A stretch of 64,000 nt of DNA from JAIOSM01 sp964565415 (GTDB lineage: Bacteria > Desulfobacterota > Desulfobacteria > Desulfobacterales > Desulfobacteraceae). The notes under the pieces were generated by a model. The model searched no databases. It was not told the DNA's origin and worked only from the letters and a program-made list of their open reading frames with translations. The translations under genes were made by a program, and so were the position numbers. The stretch lies in the NCBI GenBank assembly GCA_964565415.1, contig CAZMEX010000004.1, positions 1 through 64,000 on the forward strand. The letters are read 5' to 3'. Shown here piece after piece: positions 53,257 through 61,895 of this stretch. Positions within the stretch are counted from its first letter, which is position 1; every line of letters begins with the position of its first letter.

Positions 53257-55983
53257 ATGAAAAACAAGAGTCTAGGTGCAAAACTAATAACATTCTTTCT
53301 TTTAGTTGGTTTAATCCCCTTTGGTGTAATGGGTATTATATCCTATACTAAATCAAGCAAAGCTCTTTCCGATTCAGCCTATGCTCAGCTCAAAGGTATG
53401 CGGGCAGTGAAAAAAGCCCAGGCAGTCCGGTTTTTTGATGAACGCAAAAGAGATATGGGTGTATTGGTTGAAATAGTAAACACCCTGAGAAAGGAAGCTT
53501 TTAATAAATTAGAAGCCATTCGGGATAATAAATCCCGTGCTATCAAGCTTCTTCTTGACCAGGCAATAGTTGATATCAAAGCACAGCAGGATCGCTCCAT
53601 CTGCACAAAAGGAATGCTCCATTACCGTCATTTTCTGGAGTATAATCAGAAAAGTCCGGAATATATACGTTTTGCAAATATTATTGATGGATTTATAAAA
53701 AGTACTGGATACCATGATTATTTTGTTATTGATCTTAATGGGATGTGCCTTTACAGCCAGGCAAAGGAGGCAGACTATCACACAAATCTTTTAAAAGGTA
53801 AATATAGAGAGAGCGGTCTTGGAAAAGCCGTGGCAAGAGCAATGAATGGAGAGATTGCATTTGAAGATTTCGCGCCCTATGCGCCCTCAAACAATGAACC
53901 TGCAGCATTTGTTGCAGCTCCAATTATTGCCAAGGGAAAACAGACCGGAGTTGTTGCCATACAATTCTCCCTTGAAAAAATTCAGACTCTCTTAAATGAG
54001 CGTTCAGGGCTTGGTGAAACCGGTGAAGTTTATCTTGTAGGCATGGATAAACTGATGCGGTCCGATTCTTTTCTTGACCCTGAACACCATAGTGCCAAAG
54101 CTTCTTTTTCTAATCCTGATACAGGTAAAGCTGACACTAAAGCGGTTCGGCTGGCATTGGAAGGTAAAACAGAATCCCATGTGATTATTGATTATACAGG
54201 CAATCACGTCTTAAGTTCATTTTCATATATTGATGTCCTTGGGGTGCGCTGGGCAATTCTTGCTGAAATGGATGTGGCAGAAGCTTTTTGTCCAAAGGAT
54301 GAAAAAGGTGAGTATCTCTTTAAAAAATATACAGATTTGTATGGATATTATGACCTTTTTCTTATGAATCCCGATGGATATTGTTTTTATACAGTTGCAA
54401 AGGAGGCTGATTACAAGACAAATTTTGTAGATGGAAAATATGCCAATTCAGGTCTTGGCAAACTTGTTCAAAATGTGTTGAACTCAAAAAAATATGAAAT
54501 AGTTGATTTTGCGCCCTATGCTCCGAGCAACAACGAACCCTGCGGGTTTATTGCCCAGCCTGTTGTCCATGATGAAAAAGTTGATATTGTGGTTGCCCTT
54601 CAGCTCTCACTTGGAGCTATTAACAGTATCATGCAGCAAAGAGAAGGTATGGGCAAAACAGGAGAAACCTATCTTGTGGGTTCTGATAAATTAATGAGAT
54701 CAGACTCTTTTCTGTATCCTGAAAATCATTCTGTGAAAGCATCATTTGCAAAACCAGATATTGGAAGCGTTGATACTGAAGCTGCAAGGGAAGCACTTTC
54801 AGGAAAAGAAGGTGCAAAAATTATTATTGATTACAATGGTAATCATGTTCTTTCAGCTTTTACACCTTTGAAAGTTGGCAGCACAACATGGGCATTGATT
54901 GCAGAAATCAATGAATCAGAGGCATTTGCAGCAGTAAACACCATTAAATGGCTTATTATTGTAATAACGATTATCAGTATCATTGCAATCATAGCAATTG
55001 CCTGGTTGATAGCCCGTTCCATTACAAAACCCATAAATACAATTACCCATGGCATGGATGAAGGTGCAAACCAGGTGGCATCGGCAGCAGGGCAGGTTTC
55101 TTCGGCAAGTCAGTCCCTTGCAGAAGGCTCTTCTGAACAGGCTGCATCCATTGAGGAGACTTCATCATCAATGGAAGAGATGTCTTCCATGACAAAGAAA
55201 AATGCTGAAAATGCAGGTCATGCCAATAATCTGATGCAAGAGGCAAATCAGGTAGTGGGCAATGCCAATGCATCCATGGGAGAACTTATTTTATCCATGG
55301 AAGAGATCACAAAAGCCAGTGAAGAGACCTCAAAAATTATCAAAACCATAGATGAAATTGCTTTCCAGACAAATCTTTTAGCCCTTAATGCCGCAGTTGA
55401 AGCAGCCAGGGCAGGCGAAGCTGGAGCAGGGTTTGCCGTTGTGGCAGAAGAAGTGAGAAATCTTGCCATGCGGTCAGCAGATGCTGCAAAAAATACATCT
55501 GAATTAATTGAAGATACCAAGAAAAAAGTGAGTGATGGTTCAGAGCTTGTAATAACAACCAATGAAGCCTTTTCTAAAGTTGCTGAAAGTGCAGGCAAGG
55601 TGGGAGCACTTGTCGCAGAAATTTCCGAGGCATCAAATGAACAATCCATTGGCATTGAACAGGTAAATACAGCAATTAATGAAATGGATAAGGTCGTCCA
55701 GCAAAATGCTGCCAATGCTGAAGAATCTGCTTCTGCCTCGGAAGAGATGAGTGCCCAGGCAGAAACACTTAAGGATTATGTTGGAGAACTTGTCACCCTT
55801 GTAGCTGGAAAAAAGCAGGACAGCACAAACAGATCTGTTGTCTCAGCGATCAAAGCCATTGCAGTACAGCCTGGGTCTGCTGAAAAACCAGATATAAAAA
55901 CATTGTCCTCTACAACAAATGAGCTAAAACCTGATGAGCTAATCCCCTTTGATGATGACGATGACGATTTCGAAGATTTTTAA
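53257..55983 (+). CDS. Methyl-accepting chemotaxis protein with two tandem Cache-like units and an acidic tether tail
   Basis: The 908-residue receptor has TM1 (8-30), a very large periplasmic region, TM2 (563-585) and a signalling domain nearly identical to that of the first MCP in the cluster. The sensor contains the same approximately 195-residue unit twice, at about 150-345 and 360-557 (period 212). Paired landmarks are GYHDYF/GYYDLF, AKEADYHTN/AKEADYKTN, DFAPYAPSNNEP in both, DKLMRSDSFL in both and IIDYTGNHVLS/IIDYNGNHVLS. This is a double-Cache-type ligand region duplicated in tandem. The C-terminus ends DDDDDDFEDF, fitting the CheR/CheB pentapeptide tether pattern (aromatic-x-x-aromatic). 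Confidence 0.93.
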   Translation: MKNKSLGAKLITFFLLVGLIPFGVMGIISYTKSSKALSDSAYAQLKGMRAVKKAQAVRFFDERKRDMGVLVEIVNTLRKEAFNKLEAIRDNKSRAIKLLLDQAIVDIKAQQDRSICTKGMLHYRHFLEYNQKSPEYIRFANIIDGFIKSTGYHDYFVIDLNGMCLYSQAKEADYHTNLLKGKYRESGLGKAVARAMNGEIAFEDFAPYAPSNNEPAAFVAAPIIAKGKQTGVVAIQFSLEKIQTLLNERSGLGETGEVYLVGMDKLMRSDSFLDPEHHSAKASFSNPDTGKADTKAVRLALEGKTESHVIIDYTGNHVLSSFSYIDVLGVRWAILAEMDVAEAFCPKDEKGEYLFKKYTDLYGYYDLFLMNPDGYCFYTVAKEADYKTNFVDGKYANSGLGKLVQNVLNSKKYEIVDFAPYAPSNNEPCGFIAQPVVHDEKVDIVVALQLSLGAINSIMQQREGMGKTGETYLVGSDKLMRSDSFLYPENHSVKASFAKPDIGSVDTEAAREALSGKEGAKIIIDYNGNHVLSAFTPLKVGSTTWALIAEINESEAFAAVNTIKWLIIVITIISIIAIIAIAWLIARSITKPINTITHGMDEGANQVASAAGQVSSASQSLAEGSSEQAASIEETSSSMEEMSSMTKKNAENAGHANNLMQEANQVVGNANASMGELILSMEEITKASEETSKIIKTIDEIAFQTNLLALNAAVEAARAGEAGAGFAVVAEEVRNLAMRSADAAKNTSELIEDTKKKVSDGSELVITTNEAFSKVAESAGKVGALVAEISEASNEQSIGIEQVNTAINEMDKVVQQNAANAEESASASEEMSAQAETLKDYVGELVTLVAGKKQDSTNRSVVSAIKAIAVQPGSAEKPDIKTLSSTTNELKPDELIPFDDDDDDFEDF

Positions 55984-56101
55984 TAAACCTGCATAACCCG
56001 AAAGGGCGGAAATATAATTTCTGCCCTTTACAACACCAGTATAAATTATTATACTGATACTTAAATTCAAACATTTTTAACCATGGGAAGAAGACAAGCA
56101 A

Positions 56102-58609
56102 ATGACTTATAAAATCATTCAGGAACTTGTTGAAAAGCTTTCTTTAGAATTTGTTCTGCTGGATTCGTCAGAACCGGAAACTCTATGTGAGTTAATGCCT
56201 GTTTTAAAAGAGATAAACAACACCTGCCGCGAACTGTCTCTTGAAACTCTACCCGACGAAATTTTAAAAGCTGAAGAAATCGTAAGCAATGCTGCACAAG
56301 GTAAACTTGAAAATGCTGATAAAAGTTTTGAAGCTATGACCAGTATCATATCTACAATGGAAACATTTATACACACCCTTGTAAATGCTGACCCTGGGTC
56401 TGCTGAAAACGATACCAAAGTAACAGAGATAGCTGATATAAAAGAGTCCCTGGACAAATTCTCAAAACTGGTTGTGGCTTTTTGCCCCGGAGAGATACCT
56501 GACCTGGGTGCCATGCTTAATGCCTGTGACGAATTGACTATTAAAGCAGAATCTGTTGATTCAGACCTTTTCCAGAAAGGTGTCTCGGCCTGTAAAAATT
56601 ATCTTGAGACAATGACCCTTGAAAATATTGAAAACATCAAGCCTGTTGAAGAGGGAATTATCCTCTTAAAAGCATTGCTGCAACATATTAAGACAGGAGA
56701 AGTCTTTGCGTTTGATACATCTGATGTGATGGAGCTTTTAAATCAAGGTTTTAAAGATAAAACGCCGGCACAAATACCTGATGAGACCGAGGACACTGAA
56801 GTTAAAAAAGAATCCGTACAGGAAGAGAATCCATTGGATGAACCCCAGAAAATATCTGATGAAGATATGGAGATATTGGTGGATTTTATATCCGAGGCCA
56901 ATGAAAATCTTGACAGTATTGAAATTTCCCTTATTGAACTTGAACATGATCCAACTGACAATGAAATCATTAATAACATATTTCGTCCATTTCATACCAT
57001 AAAAGGTGTATCAGGATTTCTTGGTCTGCAAAAAATTAACACACTTTCCCATACAACAGAAAATTTTTTAGACAGTGCAAGAAGTGGCGATTTCTTAATC
57101 AATGAAATTGCCACCGATGCAATTCTCGAATCAGTGGATACTTTAAAACAACTTATCATAAGAGTTGAGACAGGAGTCGAACAAGGCATACAGCAACAAG
57201 ACAACGATATTGATATTGATATTCTAAAAAACAGACTCCAACGGCTTCAAATAAATCTTTCCGACGGCAGGAAAGAGCCATTGGGAGAGATTCTTGTTAA
57301 AAAAGGAGTGATTGATAATGAGGTTCTTGCTAATGCTCTAGAAGCTCAAATAGATAATCCTGGAAAAAAAATAGGCGAAATTCTTGTTCAGAAGGGGGAG
57401 ATAGCTCCAAAAGATGTTGCTTCTGCTCTCAGGGACCAGGGCACCAGAAAAAAAGTGATTTCAGCCCAAGTCAAGGTCAGCACAGAAAAACTTGATAACC
57501 TTGTTGATTATGCAGGAGAACTTGTTATTGCCCAGTCCATGCTCCGGCAGCAAGCATCCAAAGATTCTGCACTGCAGCAGAGTATTGCACAATTTGGACA
57601 AATAGTTACGAGCATGCAAAATATTGCCATGTCCATGAGAATGATTCCCATTAAAGCTACTTTCATGAAAATGATACGCCTTGTAAGAGATCTCTCACAA
57701 AAATCCGGCAAAAAAGTTAATCTTATTATGGAAGGAGAAGAGACGGAAATTGACAGAAATGTTGTGGATGCACTTTATGAACCCATGGTTCATATGATCA
57801 GGAATTCAGTGGATCATGGCATTGAATCGCAACAGGACCGCCAGGCAGACAACAAGCCTGTTAAGGGCAATATCAATCTCAGGGCATATCACAAAGGCGG
57901 TAATATTATTATTGAAATTGAGGATGATGGTAAAGGGCTTGATAAATTCCGTATCCTTGAAAAGGCAATCTCAACTAATCTTGTTCCCAAAGATGTTGAA
58001 CTTACTGATGAAGAGATTTATAATTTAATTCTGGAACCAGGATTTTCTACAGCTAAAGAGATAACAGACATTTCAGGCCGTGGAGTTGGTATGGATGTTG
58101 TCAAAGGCGGCATTGAAAAATTTCGGGGACAACTCAATATTAACTCGACACCAGGTGTTGGTACAAAATTTACCATAAGCCTTCCTCTTACTTTAGCAAT
58201 TATTGATGGAATGCTTGTCAGGGTTGGTAAGGAAAAATTTGTAATCCCTACAACAGCAATTAAAAGATCCTTCAGACCTGAAAAAGAGAATTGTTCAACA
58301 ATTCAAGGAAGAGGAGAAATAGTCAAAGAGAGAGGTTTCCTTGTCCCTCTGGTGAGGCTAAAAAGCCTTTATGGGTATGAAGACGATGAAAAACCTCCCT
58401 GGGAAAGCCTTGTTGTTGTGGTTGAATCAAACAATGAACAAAGAGGATTGGTCATAGATGAGCTGCTTGGCAAAGATGAATATGTAATAAAAAGCCTAGG
58501 AGACCATCTTGAAAATATTGATGGCTTTGCAGGAGGGGCAATTCTAGCAGATGGCAGAGTTGGACTGATTATTGATGTGCATGGCCTTTTTAAAATAGTA
58601 TCTCAATAG
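56102..58609 (+). CDS. cheA: Chemotaxis histidine kinase CheA
   Basis: The 835-residue CheA has an unassigned helical N-terminus (1-245), a phosphotransfer domain (about 255-365; phospho-histidine H298 in FHTIKG), two short MshEN-like units (about 392-445; GEILVKKGVIDNEVLANAL and GEILVQKGEIAPKDVASAL), dimerisation helices (from about 460), an ATPase domain (IRNSVDHGIE, IEIEDDGKGLD, GRGVGMDVVK) and a CheW-like C-terminus. It lacks the classic CheY/CheB-binding P2 at its usual place; the MshEN-like units occupy that position. The H298 domain is second in order rather than first. It is central to the cluster and should phosphorylate the CheY and CheB encoded downstream. Confidence 0.94.
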   Translation: MTYKIIQELVEKLSLEFVLLDSSEPETLCELMPVLKEINNTCRELSLETLPDEILKAEEIVSNAAQGKLENADKSFEAMTSIISTMETFIHTLVNADPGSAENDTKVTEIADIKESLDKFSKLVVAFCPGEIPDLGAMLNACDELTIKAESVDSDLFQKGVSACKNYLETMTLENIENIKPVEEGIILLKALLQHIKTGEVFAFDTSDVMELLNQGFKDKTPAQIPDETEDTEVKKESVQEENPLDEPQKISDEDMEILVDFISEANENLDSIEISLIELEHDPTDNEIINNIFRPFHTIKGVSGFLGLQKINTLSHTTENFLDSARSGDFLINEIATDAILESVDTLKQLIIRVETGVEQGIQQQDNDIDIDILKNRLQRLQINLSDGRKEPLGEILVKKGVIDNEVLANALEAQIDNPGKKIGEILVQKGEIAPKDVASALRDQGTRKKVISAQVKVSTEKLDNLVDYAGELVIAQSMLRQQASKDSALQQSIAQFGQIVTSMQNIAMSMRMIPIKATFMKMIRLVRDLSQKSGKKVNLIMEGEETEIDRNVVDALYEPMVHMIRNSVDHGIESQQDRQADNKPVKGNINLRAYHKGGNIIIEIEDDGKGLDKFRILEKAISTNLVPKDVELTDEEIYNLILEPGFSTAKEITDISGRGVGMDVVKGGIEKFRGQLNINSTPGVGTKFTISLPLTLAIIDGMLVRVGKEKFVIPTTAIKRSFRPEKENCSTIQGRGEIVKERGFLVPLVRLKSLYGYEDDEKPPWESLVVVVESNNEQRGLVIDELLGKDEYVIKSLGDHLENIDGFAGGAILADGRVGLIIDVHGLFKIVSQ

Positions 58610-58634
58610 CCAAAGACAAATAAAGGAAAAAAAT

Positions 58635-59114
58635 GTGAAGCAGATAATTGGTGTTGCAGACATGAAAATTAGTAACAATCCGGGTGATTCCCTTATGACT
58701 TATTCTCTTGGGTCATGTATCGGGCTTGTGGTATATGACTCTGCAGCAAGGGTTGGAGGGATTCTGCATTATATGCTGCCCGAATCAAATATTGACAAAT
58801 CAAAAGCTCAAAAAAATCCTTACATGTTTGCTGATACAGGCATTCCCCGGCTTTTCAAAGGAGCATACAGGTTTGATGCAAAGAAAAACAGAATGAAAAT
58901 CGCTGTTTTTGGAGGAGCTCAGATACTTGATCAGTCAGGATTTTTCAATATTGGCAAACGCAACTATATGGCTCTTAAAAAGATGTTTTTTAAAAATAAA
59001 GTCATAATAGATACAGAACAGGTAGGAGGAGAAGTCAACAGAACAATAAGGCTTGAGATAAAAACAGGAGAAATATTTGTAAAAACTTCCGGCGGCAGAG
59101 AGGTGAAAATATGA
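58635..59114 (+). CDS. cheD: Chemoreceptor glutamine deamidase CheD
   Basis: This 159-residue protein carries the CheD signature: LGSCIGLVVYD with the catalytic cysteine (about residue 28), GILHYMLPES with the histidine (about 45) and FGGAQIL. CheD deamidates receptor glutamines and is commonly regulated by CheC/CheX-type phosphatases, one of which is encoded nearby. The start is GTG 58635 (AAAGGA upstream; the ATG two bases earlier is followed by a stop). Its stop overlaps the HDOD gene by 4 bp. Confidence 0.92.
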   Translation: MKQIIGVADMKISNNPGDSLMTYSLGSCIGLVVYDSAARVGGILHYMLPESNIDKSKAQKNPYMFADTGIPRLFKGAYRFDAKKNRMKIAVFGGAQILDQSGFFNIGKRNYMALKKMFFKNKVIIDTEQVGGEVNRTIRLEIKTGEIFVKTSGGREVKI

Positions 59115-59959
59115 GTACCATCAAGGAACTTATAAAAGAGATAAAAAATTTAAAGCCGATTCCGGCAATTGTCAATCAAATTATAAAAGCAATTGACGAC
59201 CCTAACTGCTCTGCAAGTGATATTGCAGACATAATAAAATTTGATCCGTCTGTTACTGCCAATCTGCTTAAAACCTGCAATTCTGCTTATTTTGCCTTGC
59301 CTAATCCTGTGAATTCTGTCCAGGATGCAGTTTCACTTCTTGGCATGGATCAAATTATTGAACTTGTTCTTATGAAATCCGGTGCCAAAGTTCTCTCAAA
59401 AAAACAGAAAGGTTACGGACTTCACGAAGGAATCATGTGGAAACATGCTGTCTCTTCAGCATTAATTTCCAAAGCAATTTGTAAAAAAACCAAACTTGGA
59501 AATGAAAACATAATATTTACAGCAACTTTGCTAAAAGATATTGGAAAAACTGTACTTGACAGGTATGTTTCTGACTCTTTTGAAACAATCATTAATCTGG
59601 TGCAGAACAAAAGGCATAGTTTCAGAGAAGCTGAAAAGAGAGTTATAGGGATTGATCATGGAGAGCTTGGTGCAATGATTGCAACACAATGGAAATTCAG
59701 CCCGAAAATGATTAATATTATACGCCATCACCATCTGTCTGATAAATCACAACAGAAAAACTGTGATATTGCAATTGTATACCTTGCAGACTGCATATGT
59801 ATGATGATGGGGCTGGGAATAGGAGAAGACGGGCTTTCCTACCGATTCCATGGTGATGTTATCAAAAACCTTAATATTACCCATGAAGATATAGCAATGA
59901 TAATTGCTGATTTTACCCTTGAGATGCAAAAAGTTGAAGAATTAATAAACTTAACATAA
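59111..59959 (+). CDS. HDOD domain signalling protein
   Basis: The 282-residue protein is almost entirely an HDOD domain: PIPAIVNQIIKAIDDPNCSA, the DPSVTANLLKTCNSAYF helix and LLGMDQIIELVL are typical, followed by a degenerate HD-like helical half (HAVSSALISKAICKKT, LLKDIGKTVLD). HDOD proteins act as signalling scaffolds, often with receivers or in chemosensory clusters, and usually lack phosphodiesterase activity. It overlaps cheD by 4 bp and precedes the CheY gene by 26 bp, so it is part of the pathway rather than a passenger. Confidence 0.9.
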   Translation: MSTIKELIKEIKNLKPIPAIVNQIIKAIDDPNCSASDIADIIKFDPSVTANLLKTCNSAYFALPNPVNSVQDAVSLLGMDQIIELVLMKSGAKVLSKKQKGYGLHEGIMWKHAVSSALISKAICKKTKLGNENIIFTATLLKDIGKTVLDRYVSDSFETIINLVQNKRHSFREAEKRVIGIDHGELGAMIATQWKFSPKMINIIRHHHLSDKSQQKNCDIAIVYLADCICMMMGLGIGEDGLSYRFHGDVIKNLNITHEDIAMIIADFTLEMQKVEELINLT

Positions 59960-59985
59960 ATGAAACTATTTTATGGTGGAACATT

Positions 59986-60408
59986 ATGACATTTTCAATT
60001 TTACTGGTTGATGACTCTTTACCCATGAGATCTGTACTTAAAAAAACTCTTAAAGCTGCTGGATACTCTGACAGCGAATTTCATGAAGCAGCCAATGGGA
60101 AAGAAGCTCTGGACCTGGTTAAAGGCAAATGGATTGATATTGTGATCACAGATTATAATATGCCTGTGATGGATGGAATGGAGTTTGTCAAAGAGCTTAA
60201 AAAGGACGATACTTTTAAAGATACACCTGTTGTAATTGTATCTACAGAAGCAAGTCAAAGCAAAATTGACGAATTTATGAATCAGGGTGCCACGGGCTAT
60301 ATTACCAAACCATTTACCCCGGAAGCAATCAGGAATACAATAAAAGATATACTTGGGGAGACAGATGATGATGAACTTGACGGATTTGATGAAGACCTCG
60401 ATTTCTGA
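59986..60408 (+). CDS. cheY: CheY-like response regulator with acidic C-terminal tail
   Basis: The 140-residue protein is a stand-alone receiver: ILLVDDSLPMRS, phospho-aspartate in IVITDYNMPVMDG (about D57), the threonine/serine in IVSTEASQ, and the lysine in YITKPFTPEA. After the domain it has a tail of about 17 residues, DDDELDGFDEDLDF, which is strongly acidic with spaced phenylalanines, unlike ordinary CheY. It is the likely output of CheA in this cluster. A GGTGGA-like site precedes the ATG. The CheX gene starts inside its 3' end. Confidence 0.9.
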   Translation: MTFSILLVDDSLPMRSVLKKTLKAAGYSDSEFHEAANGKEALDLVKGKWIDIVITDYNMPVMDGMEFVKELKKDDTFKDTPVVIVSTEASQSKIDEFMNQGATGYITKPFTPEAIRNTIKDILGETDDDELDGFDEDLDF

Positions 60409-60811
60409 AGTATTGGAGACCATGTTCTATCTGCCTGTTGAATTTCAGGAAAATTTATCTAAAGAAGAGATAGAAGCGTTTAAAAAAGAGATTAATACAG
60501 GATGCAGGTTAAAAGTAACCGGAAGCGTTGAAGGCTGTTTCCAGCTTTTTATTCCCGATCCCTTACTCCTTAATATGACTCAAAATTTTATGGGTGAAAA
60601 CCCTGAAAGTTGTACTAAAAAATATTTAGATGGAACGCTGAAAGAGACCCTTAACATGATTATCGGGAATGCACTAAAAAGCATGAAAACAAAGACACCT
60701 CCGGATCTTGATATTCCTGAAATAATTAGTATCTCTGATATGAGCTCTGATTCTCTATTAATAGTTGAGACAACTGATGGCTCAATGATAATGCAAATTG
60801 AGTGTAAATAG
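60365..60811 (+). CDS. cheX: CheX-type chemotaxis phosphatase
   Basis: The product of about 148 residues fits the CheC/CheX/FliY family, which dephosphorylates CheY. It has a long amphipathic helix with the catalytic pair in KETLNMIIGNALK (E-x-x-N, about residue 95), preceded by strands GCRLKVTGSVEGCFQLFIP and followed by the closing strands LLIVETTDGSMIMQIEC. The first codons overlap the cheY end by 44 bp; three consecutive ATGs (60365, 60368, 60371) follow GGGGAG, so the exact start is uncertain. The overlap implies near-equal production of the regulator and its phosphatase. Confidence 0.82.
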   Translation: MMMNLTDLMKTSISEVLETMFYLPVEFQENLSKEEIEAFKKEINTGCRLKVTGSVEGCFQLFIPDPLLLNMTQNFMGENPESCTKKYLDGTLKETLNMIIGNALKSMKTKTPPDLDIPEIISISDMSSDSLLIVETTDGSMIMQIECK

Positions 60812-60841
60812 CCTGATAAAAATATTGGGAGATAATAATAC

Positions 60842-61888
60842 GTGGGGAATGATATTAAAGTACTAATAGTTGATGACTCAGCTATTGTACGAAAAGTTTT
60901 TGCAGAACAACTTTCCAAGGAAGCAGGGATTAAGGTTGTAGGCACTGCTCCTGACCCATATGTTGCAAGGGATAAAATTGTCAAACTTAAGCCGGATGTA
61001 ATTACCCTTGATATTGAAATGCCCCGTATGGATGGCATAACATTTTTAAAAAAGTTGATGAAATTTTACCCCTTGCCTGTAATTATTGTTAGTTCTTTGA
61101 CCAGCAAAGGGAGCAACATTGCACTTGAAGCTCTATCTTTAGGTGCACTTGAAGTTATATCAAAACCCAACTCTGCTTATTCTGTAGGAGATATGGGTGT
61201 ACAGCTGGCTGAAAAAATCAGAGCTGTTGCTAAAATCAATGTTACATCTGCCACTAAAACCAACACTGCTTTAAAACCCCAGACAGATATTGAATCAAAA
61301 GCTCTCAGCACCACCACAAATAAAATCATGGCAATTGGTGCATCCACTGGCGGTACTGAAGCAGTCAAAAAAGTTTTAACCATGATGCCACAAAACTCGC
61401 CCGGAATTGTTGTTGTACAGCACATGCCTGCACAGTTTACAACATCATTTGCCGAGAGGTTGAATGAACTTTGCAAAATGGAAGTAAAAGAGGCAAAAGA
61501 TGGTGATTCTGTTATAAACGGTCAGGCTCTGATAGCTCCTGGAAACTTTCACATGCTGCTTAAAAGAAGTGGGGCACGATATTATGTTCAGGTTAAAAAG
61601 GGACCTCTTGTTCACTACCAGAGACCTGCAGCAGATGTTCTGTTTAAGTCTGCTGCAAAATACGCCGGGGCAAATGTCCTTGGAATTATCCTCACGGGCA
61701 TGGGAAAGGATGGAGCAGCAGGTCTGCTGGCAATGAAAAAAGCAGGGGCTATCAATATTGCCCAGGATGAGAAGTCCTGTGTTGTGTTTGGTATGCCCAA
61801 AGAGGCAATAGATATTGGTGCTGTAGATCATGTGAAAGATATCAATGATATAGCACAAACAGCCATAAAACTCATAACAGGCGAATAA
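60842..61888 (+). CDS. cheB: Protein-glutamate methylesterase CheB
   Basis: The 348-residue enzyme has a receiver (VLIVDDSAIVRKVF; phospho-aspartate in ITLDIEMPRMDG; SKP at the lysine) joined by a short linker to the methylesterase domain. That domain has the catalytic serine in IGASTGGTEA (about 162), a histidine in VQHMPAQFT (about 189) and the aspartate in LTGMGKDGA (about 283). It demethylates receptors in the adaptation loop. The start is GTG 60842; GGGAG is about 10 bp upstream. It is 8 bp upstream of cheR, its opposing enzyme. Confidence 0.94.
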   Translation: MGNDIKVLIVDDSAIVRKVFAEQLSKEAGIKVVGTAPDPYVARDKIVKLKPDVITLDIEMPRMDGITFLKKLMKFYPLPVIIVSSLTSKGSNIALEALSLGALEVISKPNSAYSVGDMGVQLAEKIRAVAKINVTSATKTNTALKPQTDIESKALSTTTNKIMAIGASTGGTEAVKKVLTMMPQNSPGIVVVQHMPAQFTTSFAERLNELCKMEVKEAKDGDSVINGQALIAPGNFHMLLKRSGARYYVQVKKGPLVHYQRPAADVLFKSAAKYAGANVLGIILTGMGKDGAAGLLAMKKAGAINIAQDEKSCVVFGMPKEAIDIGAVDHVKDINDIAQTAIKLITGE

Positions 61889-61895
61889 AAATCCC

